DNA from: Pseudisothecium myosuroides
Taxonomy: Eukaryota; Streptophyta; Bryopsida; Hypnales; Lembophyllaceae
NCBI GenBank assembly: GCA_951799445.1
Contig: OX637297.1
Coordinates: 10,044,001-10,108,000, forward strand
DNA: 64,000 nt
Direction: 5' to 3'
Below, piece after piece: positions 34,356 through 44,524 of the stretch. The position numbers were made by a program, and so were the translations under genes. Below the pieces are notes generated by a model. The model was given only the letters and a program-made list of their open reading frames with translations, was not told where the DNA came from and did not search any database. Position 1 is the stretch's first letter. Each line of letters starts with the position of its first letter.

Positions 34356-34418
34356 CTCTTCACTACCGGTGTCGGAAATATCTTCGTCCACGTCCACGTG
34401 TACATCCTCACGCTCCAT
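34356..34418 (-). CDS. 21-codon leader exon in LTR copy B, followed by GTGAGT donor
   Basis: ATG at 34418, 21 codons (MERED...SEE), GTGAGT at 34355-34350. The distance to the candidate gag acceptor (32796-32795) gives an intron of 1,561 nt. Exon 1 ends on a codon boundary, and the downstream exon is open in the matching phase. Confidence 0.7.
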
Positions 34419-35164
34419 GGTAGTCTTTGGCTTTGTTTTGAATTTTTTCCAAGCTCACCGCTTATTTTAGAAAATATTACAAATTTTGATGATCTAAACT
34501 CCCTCTTTCCCTTCCTGCTTTCTTTCCCTTCTTCCTCTTTCTTCTACACTAGCACTATTCCACCTAAACTTTTATGAGACTTACACTATGGTTTCAAACT
34601 ATGAAAAGGGTTTAAATGGTCCTCCTACCCTCTTACACAACTTTGCTTTGTGTCATCCTAATCCTCCTCCCATCGGTCACTATGAATTCTCAAGATTTCC
34701 TTTCCTAAGCCTACCTACTCCTAACCTAAGCTACTATTTATCGTCTCCCACCTTTGCTTGCCTACTTCATCTCCTCCTTCTCTAACCTCCTTCCATTGTA
34801 TGCAGGTGTGTTTGGTGAGAGTGTGTGCAGGTGTGCTTGGTGAGAGTGTGTGCAGGTGCAAGGGTTCTCCACTTTTTCCTCCCTCTTCCCTTGTGTTTTT
34901 TGTGTCAACTCTAAACCTACCCCAACCCCTAGTTTAGCAAATAATCCATCCAACCTTCTTGGTTTTGTTTTGATTTTTAGAAAATCAAAAACAAAAAAAA
35001 ACGCAGTCAAAAAAAGGAGAGTTCGGTGCTGGGGCCCCAACGGCCTGCCCACCACGGCCCGGCCCTCCGGCTGGTCGGCAGGGGCTGGCTGGCTGGGGGG
35101 TTGGAAAGTTTTATTTATTTATTTACATTTATTTATTTATTTTATAAAAAAATAAACAAATCAA

Positions 35165-35290
35165 ACGGGGACCAGCTGTTGCTTGTTTTGATTTGATGGC
35201 CTGGCTGATGCTGGTTTGGATGGCCTGGACCGATGCTGGTTTGATGGCCTGGACTGATGCTGGTTTTGATGGCCTGGACTGATGCTTGGG
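35165..35290. repeat. Tandem repeat of ~25 bp specific to LTR copy B
   Basis: About four copies of GATGGCCTGGACTGATGCTG plus a short variable tail. Copy A has an unrelated GC-rich tandem repeat at the corresponding place (24170-24420). Confidence 0.75.
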
Positions 35291-37654
35291 CTAAAACTAT
35301 TCTTGCAAAAATAAAACTAAGGTAGCTGGACTTGCAAAAACTAAGGGTAGCTGGACTTTGCAAAAAACTTAAGGTAACCAAATTTTTTGCACCATAACTC
35401 TAAGGTATTAAAACTAAGGCAAAGCTAGTTTTGCCAAAGAGCCGGAAATTGTTGACAATCTACATATCTTGAAAGCTAAACTCTAGACTTTCCCAAGGAA
35501 GTCTTGGAAACTAGACTTTGGAATCTAAAGCTATGGAGGTTCAAAGCTTCGCCGTAAGATTGGGTTTAACACCAACTTTAGGACTCGTGACACTCCACGG
35601 GTTCAAAGCTCCGTCGTCTACGAGTATTTTAACACACACTGTAGAACTTGACGTTGTCACTAGTTCAAAGCTTCGCCGCCGTGAGGGGGGGTCCACACCA
35701 CAAGGGGGATATTAGAAGAAGATAGAAAAGACAAACTTAGAAACACATGTGACAAAGCCAAAGCTTCGCCGTCCCAAAGGGGGGTCCACGCAACAAGGGG
35801 GATATTAGAAGAGGATAGAAAAGACAAACTTAGAAACACATGTGACAAAGCCAAAGCTTCGCCGTCCCGAGGGGGGGTCCACACAACAAGGGGAAGATTA
35901 GAAGAGGATGAGAATACACAAGTGAGGAAAACACACGTTTTAGTACACATAAAGACACACAACTTCACAAGCTAAAGGCCCCCCAAAGCAGCATTGCCAA
36001 GGTACGGTGGGGGGTGACTTTAGGATTAAAACAAGACACCAAAAGACTCCTAAATTCACAAGTTAGATCACAAAGGTACAACAAGAGAGAAACAAGGACT
36101 CTTAACTCATAACAAGGGTATAACAAACACACGAGAAGTACAAAAGGCAAGATAGAAGGACCCCCAAAGACCTTCAAAACTTGAAATCTAGCAACAATGG
36201 AACAAAAAGTACTCCAAAAACATCGTAGAGGTTTTTGGCTTCAAATGCCAAAATATCCAAAGCAAATTGGACCCACGGACCCAAACAAAAGTGAGGGGGT
36301 GTTTTAGAGAGAGAAATGGGGCCCTTATATAGGTTTCCCAAGGGCTCACCTCTCTCTTTAAAGCTCTAAGGTAACCTTATCAACGGGGATTTTCATCCTC
36401 ATCCTCAAAGATTTTCATCCTACATCCTAAATTTCTACTTCTACCATCTATGCTAAACCAACATCCTAACTTTTGGAGATTAGCTCCAATCGCCAAACGG
36501 ATTGCGCCATTGGATCCAGATCGCCGTGTTTAGTCCTAAATCTCCTTACCCCCCGTACCAAGGCCAAAAATCCATCGTAGGCTAATTTAGTTTAAAAACC
36601 AAATCGTGGTAAAATCTTAGATCTTGGGGGTCTCCTATTTTGAGAAATGAGAATAGCCTAAGGTCTCCGGTAGGTGCGAAAGAGTCGGGAAGGACTTTTG
36701 GTTGACTTCGTTTCGCCATCGTATGGGCCCAGGATGCCGGTCAATGTGGCGGGGACCCCGCCACGTGGTTAATTCCCGAGGAATCTCGCCGGTTCGGGTA
36801 CTTGCCGCTATCGGAATGTCGTGAAACTTCACGGAGTGCATTATTAACATAAAACAAGCTAGTCTAATTTTTAGTAAGATTTTATTGTAACCTGGGTAAT
36901 TTCCATGAAATTCCCGTTGAAGGTTAGGAGGGTTGACCACCTGGAAAAGGTTCTTCTGCAAGTCGGAAGATGCCGGGATTTTTCACGTGACCTCTCAGAG
37001 AGTCACATGAAAGACGTGCGGGTGTGTTTCCGTACCTGGCACAATTGGTCAATGGAGATTTAAAACTGGCCATCTCCTCGAATTAGCGACGGTGCGAGAA
37101 TCTTCTGCAGGTGGAGGAATCTTGGCAAATCGATTTCGCCGTTGGACTCCTAGCATGGGATTCACCCTAGAACACCATCCCTGGGCTGTAGATTCCTCCA
37201 CGGGCCCGGTCTTGCGTGAGTGGCTCCTGCATGCTAACAATCGGGATTTTGGGAATTCGTCGATTTAATGGGGAATTCTAAATCTAACTCTAGGACCCGA
37301 CCTAGTGGCCTCGCTGTGGATCCCTCGAACCGACCTAGCCATGAATCGTCACATTCATGGTGGGATTTAGCCCTTTTGGGGCTGTGTGACTTGAATCCTC
37401 CAAATCTAACCTTTTCGTTATTTTTATACTATTTTTAGGCAAGGTTTGGGGGATTCTAAGTAAAAAACACAAATCTAGACCAAATACTATAATGGGTATG
37501 ACACAACCCTATTTCGGTTCTACACTCTTTTTATGGGTTTTTCTATACTTTTATCAACTTTAAATTGTAAATTTCCAAAAAAATAATTCTACGAGTTCCA
37601 AGTGACAAATTGGGAGCTCACAACAGACGGCTGAGCGTGACGGAGAAAGGGAAG

Positions 37655-39939
37655 ATGAGGGTCACATCGACGTCACCGCCGTCGAAGAAGAGGAAAATCG
37701 TTTGTCTTCGGTACATATCTGTATGTGAGGACGCTGGAAGACGGTCTCGTGCAGCGAAACAAGAAGATAGCGATGAAGACTTCAGGTAACATGCCCATGT
37801 TTTTATTGTTCGTATAAATGTCGGACGCTCGCACTTTTGTTTTTCTAGAATTGTACACACGAGTGTATGGAGTGACACATCGTAGTCAGAAACGTGTAGT
37901 CGAAACTGAGGAACTGCATTTTTTTGGTCACCGTGGATGTTCTCACATAGGTTTTGTTGCTGTGCAGTCCTGGCTCAGGGACGCCCAAGGACAATGACGA
38001 TGAGGACGGTGATGACAATGATGATTTCCAAGAGTACTCAGCATTTGTTGAGCAACTGCACGAACGTCGTGCGGTTTTGCTTCTGAAACCTGTGTTCGTG
38101 GATGTCAACGGGAACCCCTATGGTCCAATGAAGGCAACCTTGGCGGACAACGTGCGCAAAATGGCGAAGGAATTGGACCCTAGTTCCAGCTGGGAAGGAC
38201 AGCCTAACCGTGACAGACGCCGCTTGTTCACTCGCCTGTACACAGGTATTTGTCAATGTGAAGACTTGTGCATAGTGATTTCATTAGATATGACGCTTGT
38301 TTCTAGCCTTCTCAGTCATTTACATTTAATCAGTACTTTAATTTGCACCTACTTGAAGGTGTAAATGTTTAGGTGGAATGGGAATGGCAAGAAGGCGTGA
38401 CCTGGAAGTATCTAAAAGAATTTTAGAAAATGGTGTTTTCCTGAGCTTGCTGTATGTATTTGTGAATGCACTTCTTTTTCATTCGCTACCGGCAGCTCTG
38501 TAAGGAACGTATGTGACTTAGTCTCATAACCTAAGAAGCGTTTTATCAGTGGGTTTACTAACCAAGTAATTCTGAAAGGTAGTCCACTTGTTCAGCACCG
38601 CGGAACTCACATAGGCGGCTGTTCATGCAGAGTGGGATGTGCAAGGTCCAGATAAGAAGACAAACAAAATAAGCGAGAAGTGGCTGAAACCGTTGATAAC
38701 GAAATCTTTGATAAACTACAGGTGGAAATTCAATCAACTAATAGACGCTGGTAAACCGAGACCACCAGAGGTAAGCCGTGAACATTGGAACACACTGGTG
38801 GCTAACCGGACAACAGAACACGCTCGTCGAAAATCAGAGCAAATGAGGTCCATCTTGGCTGGGAAAGGAATGAAGACTTCTCAGCTGAAGTCCATTGAAA
38901 AGGATGCACTAGTGAAACTCGTAAGAGTTTATCAGTTTTATAGTTTCATGTTTTCTCCAATGTGTGTGAATGTGCGTCATCATTCTCTATCGTTACTAAC
39001 TGACATGGATGAAGCAGTAATTGTGACCTTATTGGGGCTTTCTCCCCAGTCTGTACACAAGGATAGGTTTAAGTGATTTTCCCCTTCATCAGATATGTAG
39101 CATTTCCAGTTTCACTTCTAGATTCGTCACTGTGCATGAAAACATGTAGCACCGTTTCATGTGAGTCATTTCTTTAGTTGGTGGACATCGTATGCTCTTA
39201 AGGTATAGTTTAATGTAGAATCGTTGCTAATGTGCAGAGTATAGCTTTGAGACGAGCACCATATGATATAGAGTTGCAGGAAGAGGTTGCCTGAGAATTC
39301 ACTCAGCAGTCCGAATTCAGACGTTCCTCTCCAGTGAATCACGGAAAGGACATTGAAGACATTTGCAGTCAAGTATCGCACTACAAGTTCTCCATCGCAG
39401 GAGTGGAGCAAAAAATGGAAGCCATGCAGCAAAGAATGGAGGATCTGCTAGGACAGCTCTTCATTGGCTCGCAAACTCAGACAACCATGGCACTGCTTGA
39501 CATTTCAAACGAAACTTCCAATGAGATGCTGGAAGGGCCCACGGTAGTCGTTGAAGACAGTACTTTGCCGCCTGCATTGGAGGACAACATTGAAAGTGTA
39601 GCAACCGATGGAACCAAAGCTCTAGCTGGTACAGCTGCAACCATGGTGGACGTGGTTTGTGCAGGAACTAAGTCTCCATTTCCGACATTGACAACAAAAG
39701 TCGCGTCAGCAAGAGGTGGCGTTCACGGCGTTCTGAATTCCGTGGTGAAGATAGAAGATGCGGCCGTGAAAGAAGACGCCAATGAAGAAGGAGATCCTTA
39801 CGCACTTTCTCATGAGAAAGAACACATTGACCTCGCTGAAAATATATCTACTCATGATGACATGCTTGTGTCCGACAAGGTCACATGCTCTTCTTCTTTC
39901 AACTGCTGCTCAAAACTTGCTGACATGCCAATTTTGTAA
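37655..39939 (+). pseudogene. Transposase_24-like (CACTA-associated) gene, four exons, one TGA
   Basis: Exons 37655-37785, 37968-38245, 38631-38920 and 39238-39939 join in consistent phase at GT-AG sites (donors GTAACA, GTATTT, GTAAGA; acceptors TGTGCAG, CATGCAG, TGTGCAG). They encode about 466 residues: basic start SKKRK, an acidic stretch, a domain spanning exons 2-3 with KTNKISEKWLKPLI, INYRWKFNQL and VSREHWNTLV, then a coiled-coil-like segment (VEQKMEAMQQRMEDLL) and acidic tail. The W...VS.E.W..LV...R pattern is that of the plant Ptta/En/Spm Transposase_24 family, the second protein of CACTA-type elements. One in-frame TGA (39292-39294) breaks exon 4. The ATG at 37655 lies only 32 bp from the LTR end, so its promoter was probably removed by the rearrangement. 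Confidence 0.7.
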
Positions 39940-40561
39940 TAGACGTGAATATTGATGAACAAATTAGCTGTTTGAATGCCGTCCTTGCCCTTGTAAGATA
40001 ATATTTAAGTCAATGTGAATGTTCTAGCTGCATGAATAAGTGGAGAGGATGTCGTGACTGGAGGTGTGGCCACAATTTGTCGAAAGTATCGCAACACTGT
40101 CATGCAGGCGAGGTTATTGAAGGCGAATGAAAGAGCAATGTCGAATGAGACATATGAGCCCAGTCAATCTTAGTCTGTGTGAAACCGTGGGGTCGGAGGG
40201 CAACTGCTGTTTCTTGTGACAGAGAAAAGCAATTGTGTCGAAAACAGGTGTTTGGGGCCAGAGGAAAGTCAGTAGAGGACCTTGTTTTGAGTCAATTTTT
40301 TTCTGAATGGATTGCAGGCCTTTCCGGACACCGGTGGCGAATCCACCGTACATATAAAGCACAAAAACAGTGAAAAATCGGCCAGTCGCCAGATCTGCGA
40401 AGGGGAATACGCTGAGGACAGTGTTCGCGTCAGTGGCACCAAATCAGAGCACAAAGGTGAGACAATACACTGCATCCAAGTTTTCCACAAGGATCAATTG
40501 TAATTTGCGTTTGACATGGGGAAAAGTGATTGCACGCGTTTAAAGCATGCATGGACAACCA
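39940..40561. other. CACTA-interior sequence after the Transposase_24-like gene
   Basis: No further convincing exon. Composition matches the rest of the CACTA interior. It ends at the left terminus of the PIF element. Confidence 0.4.
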
Positions 40562-41207
40562 GCGCACGCACATGGGTATACCCCGCCAGTGCTTCGCCAG
40601 CCCCCGCCAGGTTCCGCCTGGCGTGCCGACGGGGGAAGCCCTGGCGGGTTTGGCCTCCGCCAGGCGTGGCGGGGGAAGCCCGTGGGTAAGAAACGAGGGG
40701 CTAGGGGTAGATTAGGTTCAGATTTTTTATTTCAGTTAACTCTTGTTCCAGGATCATCTCGCAGGTTTGACAAGTACGACTTGCAGGTTTGAGGGGTACA
40801 GAGCTTGTGTTTTGGGGTTTGGTGGTTTAGGGAGAAGGTTTTTTTGTTTATTGCAAAGCTTTGCAGGTACGTTAATTATTTTTGTAATTGACAGAACTTG
40901 GGTAGACTTGTTTTGGATTTGAAAGAAGTTGGTGAGTTGTTGATTTAAAAGAAGTTGGTGAGCTGTTGATTTGAAAGAAGGTGATAGAATTGGGACCAGT
41001 CTAGCACATTGAGTTAGAGGTTATTACATTAGGGAGGGTCATCATGTTCGTATATGGTTCATATTGTTAATTAGGGACCGACAATCAATACTTCCTAACA
41101 ACGTTATATTGACTTAGAGATGATCGACTTAGAGGGGATCAATTTAGTAAAGTCTTCCTAATTTATTATTTACACTGTTTCGCAGGTACTATTTTTATTT
41201 TTTGAGC

Positions 41208-42149
41208 ATGGTGGACGAGACTTCTCTGCAAATGGTGGTGCCAAATAGTCCAACGCCATCGACAGCTGGACCGAGCTCCGGTACTTCTACCCCTGCTTCT
41301 TCGATCCCGACTGGTGCCCCTCCACCCTTACCTACACAGGGGGCACCACAAGAGCGACATTGGAGCAACGCAGCCATCAAATTCTTGCTGGCCAAGTGCA
41401 AAGAGCATGTGGAGCTTCACAACAGCGTCACTATGAGACAGCCTCAATGGGCACGTACTCACGAGGAGCTCATCACCAACTTCCCTAGCGAGCGTGCGCG
41501 AAAGGTGAAATCATTATCGGATAAATGGGAGAAGTTGAGGAGCAACTACTCCCGGATCAAGAAGTTGAGGAATCAGACGGGAACCGGTGCCAGAGACGAG
41601 GGCGCGAAGTTTATCTGGTACGATGCGATTGACGAGATTCTAAGCTTCACAGCCAAGGCGGTTGGAGTACCAGGAGGGATGGATCAAGGTGTGCCAATAC
41701 CGGGTACCGGTACCTCAAATGCTCCCGTTGACCTCTCTGAAGAGCAAGAGGACATTGGTCAGCCATCTCATTTGACGTCACCGCCACGTGCCGTTCCAGC
41801 TTCATCTACCGGCACTGCCCATGGCAATACTGAAAGCAGTCCTCGTACACGTGCAGCTAATTTAAGAGGTGTCCGTGGCAAAGCTACTTCTTCAAGGCCT
41901 GAAGCCAAGAGGGCTTGCATTGATAAGAGTCTGATGGAGACCTTAGATAAATTAACTAACTCCACTACGGAGATGGAGAGATTCAGGATTGAAGCTTCTC
42001 TGACTATGCACAGAGAGAACCTTGAGGAACGTCAGATTGATCGTGAGGAGAATAGGAAATTGGAGTTGGAATTATTCAAACTGCAGCAGGCCACTACCAC
42101 AAGTGTGGCAACTACTTTTGCAGATGCTCTGAAGAAGAACAAGGAATAG
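41208..42149 (+). CDS. Myb/SANT-like DNA-binding partner of the PIF/Harbinger transposase
   Basis: 313 aa from the ATG at 41208 (a TTG two codons earlier is ignored). After a proline/serine-rich start, residues about 50-130 form a trihelix/Myb-like DNA-binding domain: RHWSNAAIKFLLAKCKEH, WARTHEELI, KSLSDKWEKLRSNYSRIKK, FIWYDAIDEIL. A low-complexity linker and a C-terminal charged helix (ERFRIEASLTMHRENLEERQ) follow. PIF/Harbinger elements encode such a protein, which binds element ends and carries the transposase into the nucleus. A pyrimidine-AG (TTTCGCAG at 41177-41184) just upstream suggests a 5'-leader intron. No stops or shifts are seen. Confidence 0.85.
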   Translation: MVDETSLQMVVPNSPTPSTAGPSSGTSTPASSIPTGAPPPLPTQGAPQERHWSNAAIKFLLAKCKEHVELHNSVTMRQPQWARTHEELITNFPSERARKVKSLSDKWEKLRSNYSRIKKLRNQTGTGARDEGAKFIWYDAIDEILSFTAKAVGVPGGMDQGVPIPGTGTSNAPVDLSEEQEDIGQPSHLTSPPRAVPASSTGTAHGNTESSPRTRAANLRGVRGKATSSRPEAKRACIDKSLMETLDKLTNSTTEMERFRIEASLTMHRENLEERQIDREENRKLELELFKLQQATTTSVATTFADALKKNKE

Positions 42150-42627
42150 CTTACATCTTATGTCCATTTAGGTACATTGTATGTATCTACTTTTCATGAA
42201 AGCAATAGCATATCATTGCTATGCTAGGTTTGAGGACTATTTGCATTTCATTATTCAAGTATTCATGTGCTATAACTTTATTTATGTATTGAATGCATTG
42301 TATGCTATGAGTTTATGTTTTCATTTGCATCCTTGTAATTGTATATCTTATAAGTTGTGGACCACAATTGTATCTAATCATCAGAAGTGAATATTTATGT
42401 TTGAAAAATATGATAATTGTGCTTGAGGTGATATTGAATTATATAACTATCAGATTCAATCATATGTAAGACTTTACTATTGAGCATTCAAATTCCACTT
42501 GTTCCGTATCACACATACACAATAATGTGACAAATTAAACATTTATAACAGTAAGTAGTGTCATACACTACTAATACAAATGTGAGACTCAGAGTAAAAT
42601 GAAAACTATTCTAAACTTGGGTACATA

Positions 42628-44042
42628 TTACGGTGGATTACGTTCCAGCCATGATGCAAATAATATGTCTCTCATGGCCTCTCCTTCCAGTTTTGCTGCT
42701 AGACTTTCACCAGGAAGGTGCATCCTTCCAACGTGAAAACCAACATAAGGGTCACGTTGAAGTCTAACATCTGCAGGCACAGGCACACGCTGCCTATTTA
42801 TCTCACAATAACTGTGTAAAACACAACAAGCTAAAGTAACAAGAGCAGCCTTGTCGACTGACATATTGAATCCTTTCAGAATGCGCCAACGATTCTTCAA
42901 ACCTCCAAATGCTTGTTCGATCACTACTCTGCCGCTATTGACAGAGGAGTCAAACCTGCCAAAAAAAAATGTAATGAGTATTAGGAACCCCAAATAGTAA
43001 GCCTTTTTTTAAATGATAAAATTATTATTAAACCAAAAAGAAGGAATAAAACATACCTATTCTGATCCACCATTGCTGGATTACCCAATTTGTAATTTCT
43101 GAGCAGATACGGTCGGCTTGGATAAGTAGTGTCACCAATCAAATAGGGCCTAATATCCATTCCGCTCAAATGGACAACAGGCCTTGCTAGAATTTGTCTT
43201 GTACTCAATTGTGCAGCTACAGAAGATACAACAAATTGCGCAGCATCATGCACACCTCCAGGTTGGCCAGCACATACATTCCAAAACTTCATATTTGCAT
43301 CACACACTCCTTGTAAAACAATGCTATGAAATTTTTTTCGATTATAAAAATCTTGAGGCATGGGAGTGTAGCGTTTGCTTGGTCGGGTTGTAAGAGGAAT
43401 ATGAGAGCCATCAATTGCCCCAGCTATGTTGGGTAAGCCAGTGATGTCCCGAAAAATTTCTATAATATTTTGAAGTCGATCGCCTTCAGGTGTGTGAATA
43501 AATTGGAAGAATAAACCATCATCTGCATTTCCTAATGCCCGACAAACTATCATAGTGTACTTTCGAATAGTAGACTCACCACAGCCATATAAATTGTGCA
43601 TCCTAGCACAACTTATACCATGTGCTAATCGATACAAAACAAGTTTCACTTGTTTCCTAATTGGAATGGGGGCTCTTACAAATGTAAGAGCAATGGGACG
43701 CAAGCAGGGTGTTAATAAGTCAACCAAAGCTTCAAATGACAGAAAGTCCATACGATAAGTTTGCCAATACCTCAGGTTCAACATGTCTGGCGTTGTATGC
43801 CAGACATCATCTTCCACGACATCGTGATGGATATACTGGCGTGGTTCAACCCACCACATGCGGCGTGGAAACCGCTGCCTCCAAACCATAGCTACAATAA
43901 TCGGGAGCAAACGTCTGATTCCTAAACCTCCCTCAATTTCAACTGGAACGATGGGCAGTACACGACGTCTTCGTCTACGACTGAAGAACGTCAAAAGTAC
44001 AATGATGAATGCAAAGTAAATCATAAGTGTATGGTTGGCCAT
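42628..44042 (-). CDS. PIF/Harbinger DDE transposase, two exons, 437 aa
   Basis: Exon 1 is 44042-43057 and exon 2 is 42955-42628, joined at a GTATGT donor and TTGGCAG acceptor; the junction codon restores DQN|RFDSS. Catalytic residues are all present: first Asp in AGAIDGSHI, second Asp in LIGDTTYP, Glu in VVIEQAFGGLKNRWRIL. The first half has the helical region typical of the family (MDFLSFEALVDLL, PIRKQVKLVLYRLAHG, GCGESTIRKY). It cuts and pastes the element, with a preference for TWA targets in known families. Both exons are undamaged, so the copy may be young. The N-terminus is odd: MIYFAFIIVLLTFF followed by six arginines looks like a membrane anchor. The ATG at 44042 is preferred over a TTG at 44111. 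Confidence 0.88.
42956..43056 (-). other. Intron of the PIF/Harbinger transposase
   Basis: 101-nt GT-AG intron (GTATGTTTTA...TTTTTTGGCAG). Removing it joins the second catalytic Asp region to the catalytic Glu region in frame. Confidence 0.85.
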
Positions 44043-44524
44043 CTTTATACAGCTTTCTACAATTTGGAACCGTCCCGCAAACTCAAAAAAAAAAATCAAG
44101 TGCAAAAACAAACTGTAAGAAGACCCACAAATTAGAGCTCCAAAGAAAACTTGAAGTACGAATGTAAATCAAACTCCAAGAAAAGCCAAAACTATTTAAC
44201 CTTCAAACCCAACCTCAGAATAAACCACCCTAAACCCCCAACCCTAACCGTAAACCTTGAAAAACCCTAAACTACACTTATTTATATGCCTAAAGCCTAA
44301 AAATAAATTTTAAAAATAAAAATAAAAATAAAAATAAAAAATAAAAAAATAAAAATAAAAAAAGAGAAACAGGGCGCAGGGTTTTTACCTGGCGCTGGCT
44401 GGCGGAAGCTTGCTGCGTGCTCTCCGCCTCGCCACCAGCCGGCTCCCCTGCCCGCCAGTGGCGCCCCGCCACGTGGCTGGGCGGAGTGCGCCAGGCGTGG
44501 CGGGGGAAGCCCATGTGCGCGAGC

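Larger units (their letters stand above)
21991..37622 (-). mobile_element. LTR retroelement with ~4.75-kb LTRs, gag-protease only
   Basis: Two long direct repeats, 21991-26766 (copy A) and 32870-37622 (copy B), both start TGTGGGCGCTAG and end GGGAGCTCACA. On the minus strand this is an LTR of TG...CA form. A primer-binding site next to copy B sets the direction as minus, with copy B as the 5' LTR. The 6.1-kb interior holds gag and a retropepsin (29967-32794) but no reverse transcriptase, RNase H or integrase, so the element depends on others. Flanks do not match as a target duplication (GATGC on the left, ACAGA on the right), and no purine tract is obvious next to copy A. The two LTRs also differ in internal tandem repeats, so the pair may be rearranged rather than a simple insertion. 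Ty3-type affinity is inferred from the protease. Confidence 0.8.
32870..37622 (-). repeat. LTR copy B (5' LTR position)
   Basis: 4,753 bp, same ends as copy A. It carries the leader exon at 34356-34418 with donor GTGAGT, the low-complexity tract 33240-34090, a GATGGCCTGGACTGATGCTG-type tandem repeat at 35165-35290 in place of the GGCTGTATGCTGGCC repeat of copy A, and three ~92-bp units at about 35650-35935. The outer 1.7 kb (35945-37622) differs from copy A by only scattered substitutions. Confidence 0.85.
40562..44524. mobile_element. PIF/Harbinger element with both genes intact
   Basis: The ends GCGCACGCACATGGG (40562-40576) and, on the other strand, GCTCGCGCACATGGG (44524-44510) are inverted repeats with two mismatches, continued by C-rich CCCCGCCA. 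Both ends are unusually GC-rich: CGCCAGGCGTGGCGGGGGAA occurs at about 40660 and 44490. Inside are a Myb/SANT-type gene (plus) and a DDE transposase gene (minus), placed tail to tail. A clean 3-bp TWA duplication was not recognised, so the exact ends may be off by a few bases. It interrupts the CACTA element. Confidence 0.75.

Noticed and set aside
21986..37627. GATGC / ACAGA as a target duplication of the LTR element
   Set aside because: The five bases differ at most positions, so no duplication can be claimed.
39379..39390. CACTACAAG on the plus strand as a possible left CACTA end
   Set aside because: It lies inside exon 4 of the Transposase_24-like gene in the middle of open coding sequence, and the following bases (TTCTCC) do not match the right end.
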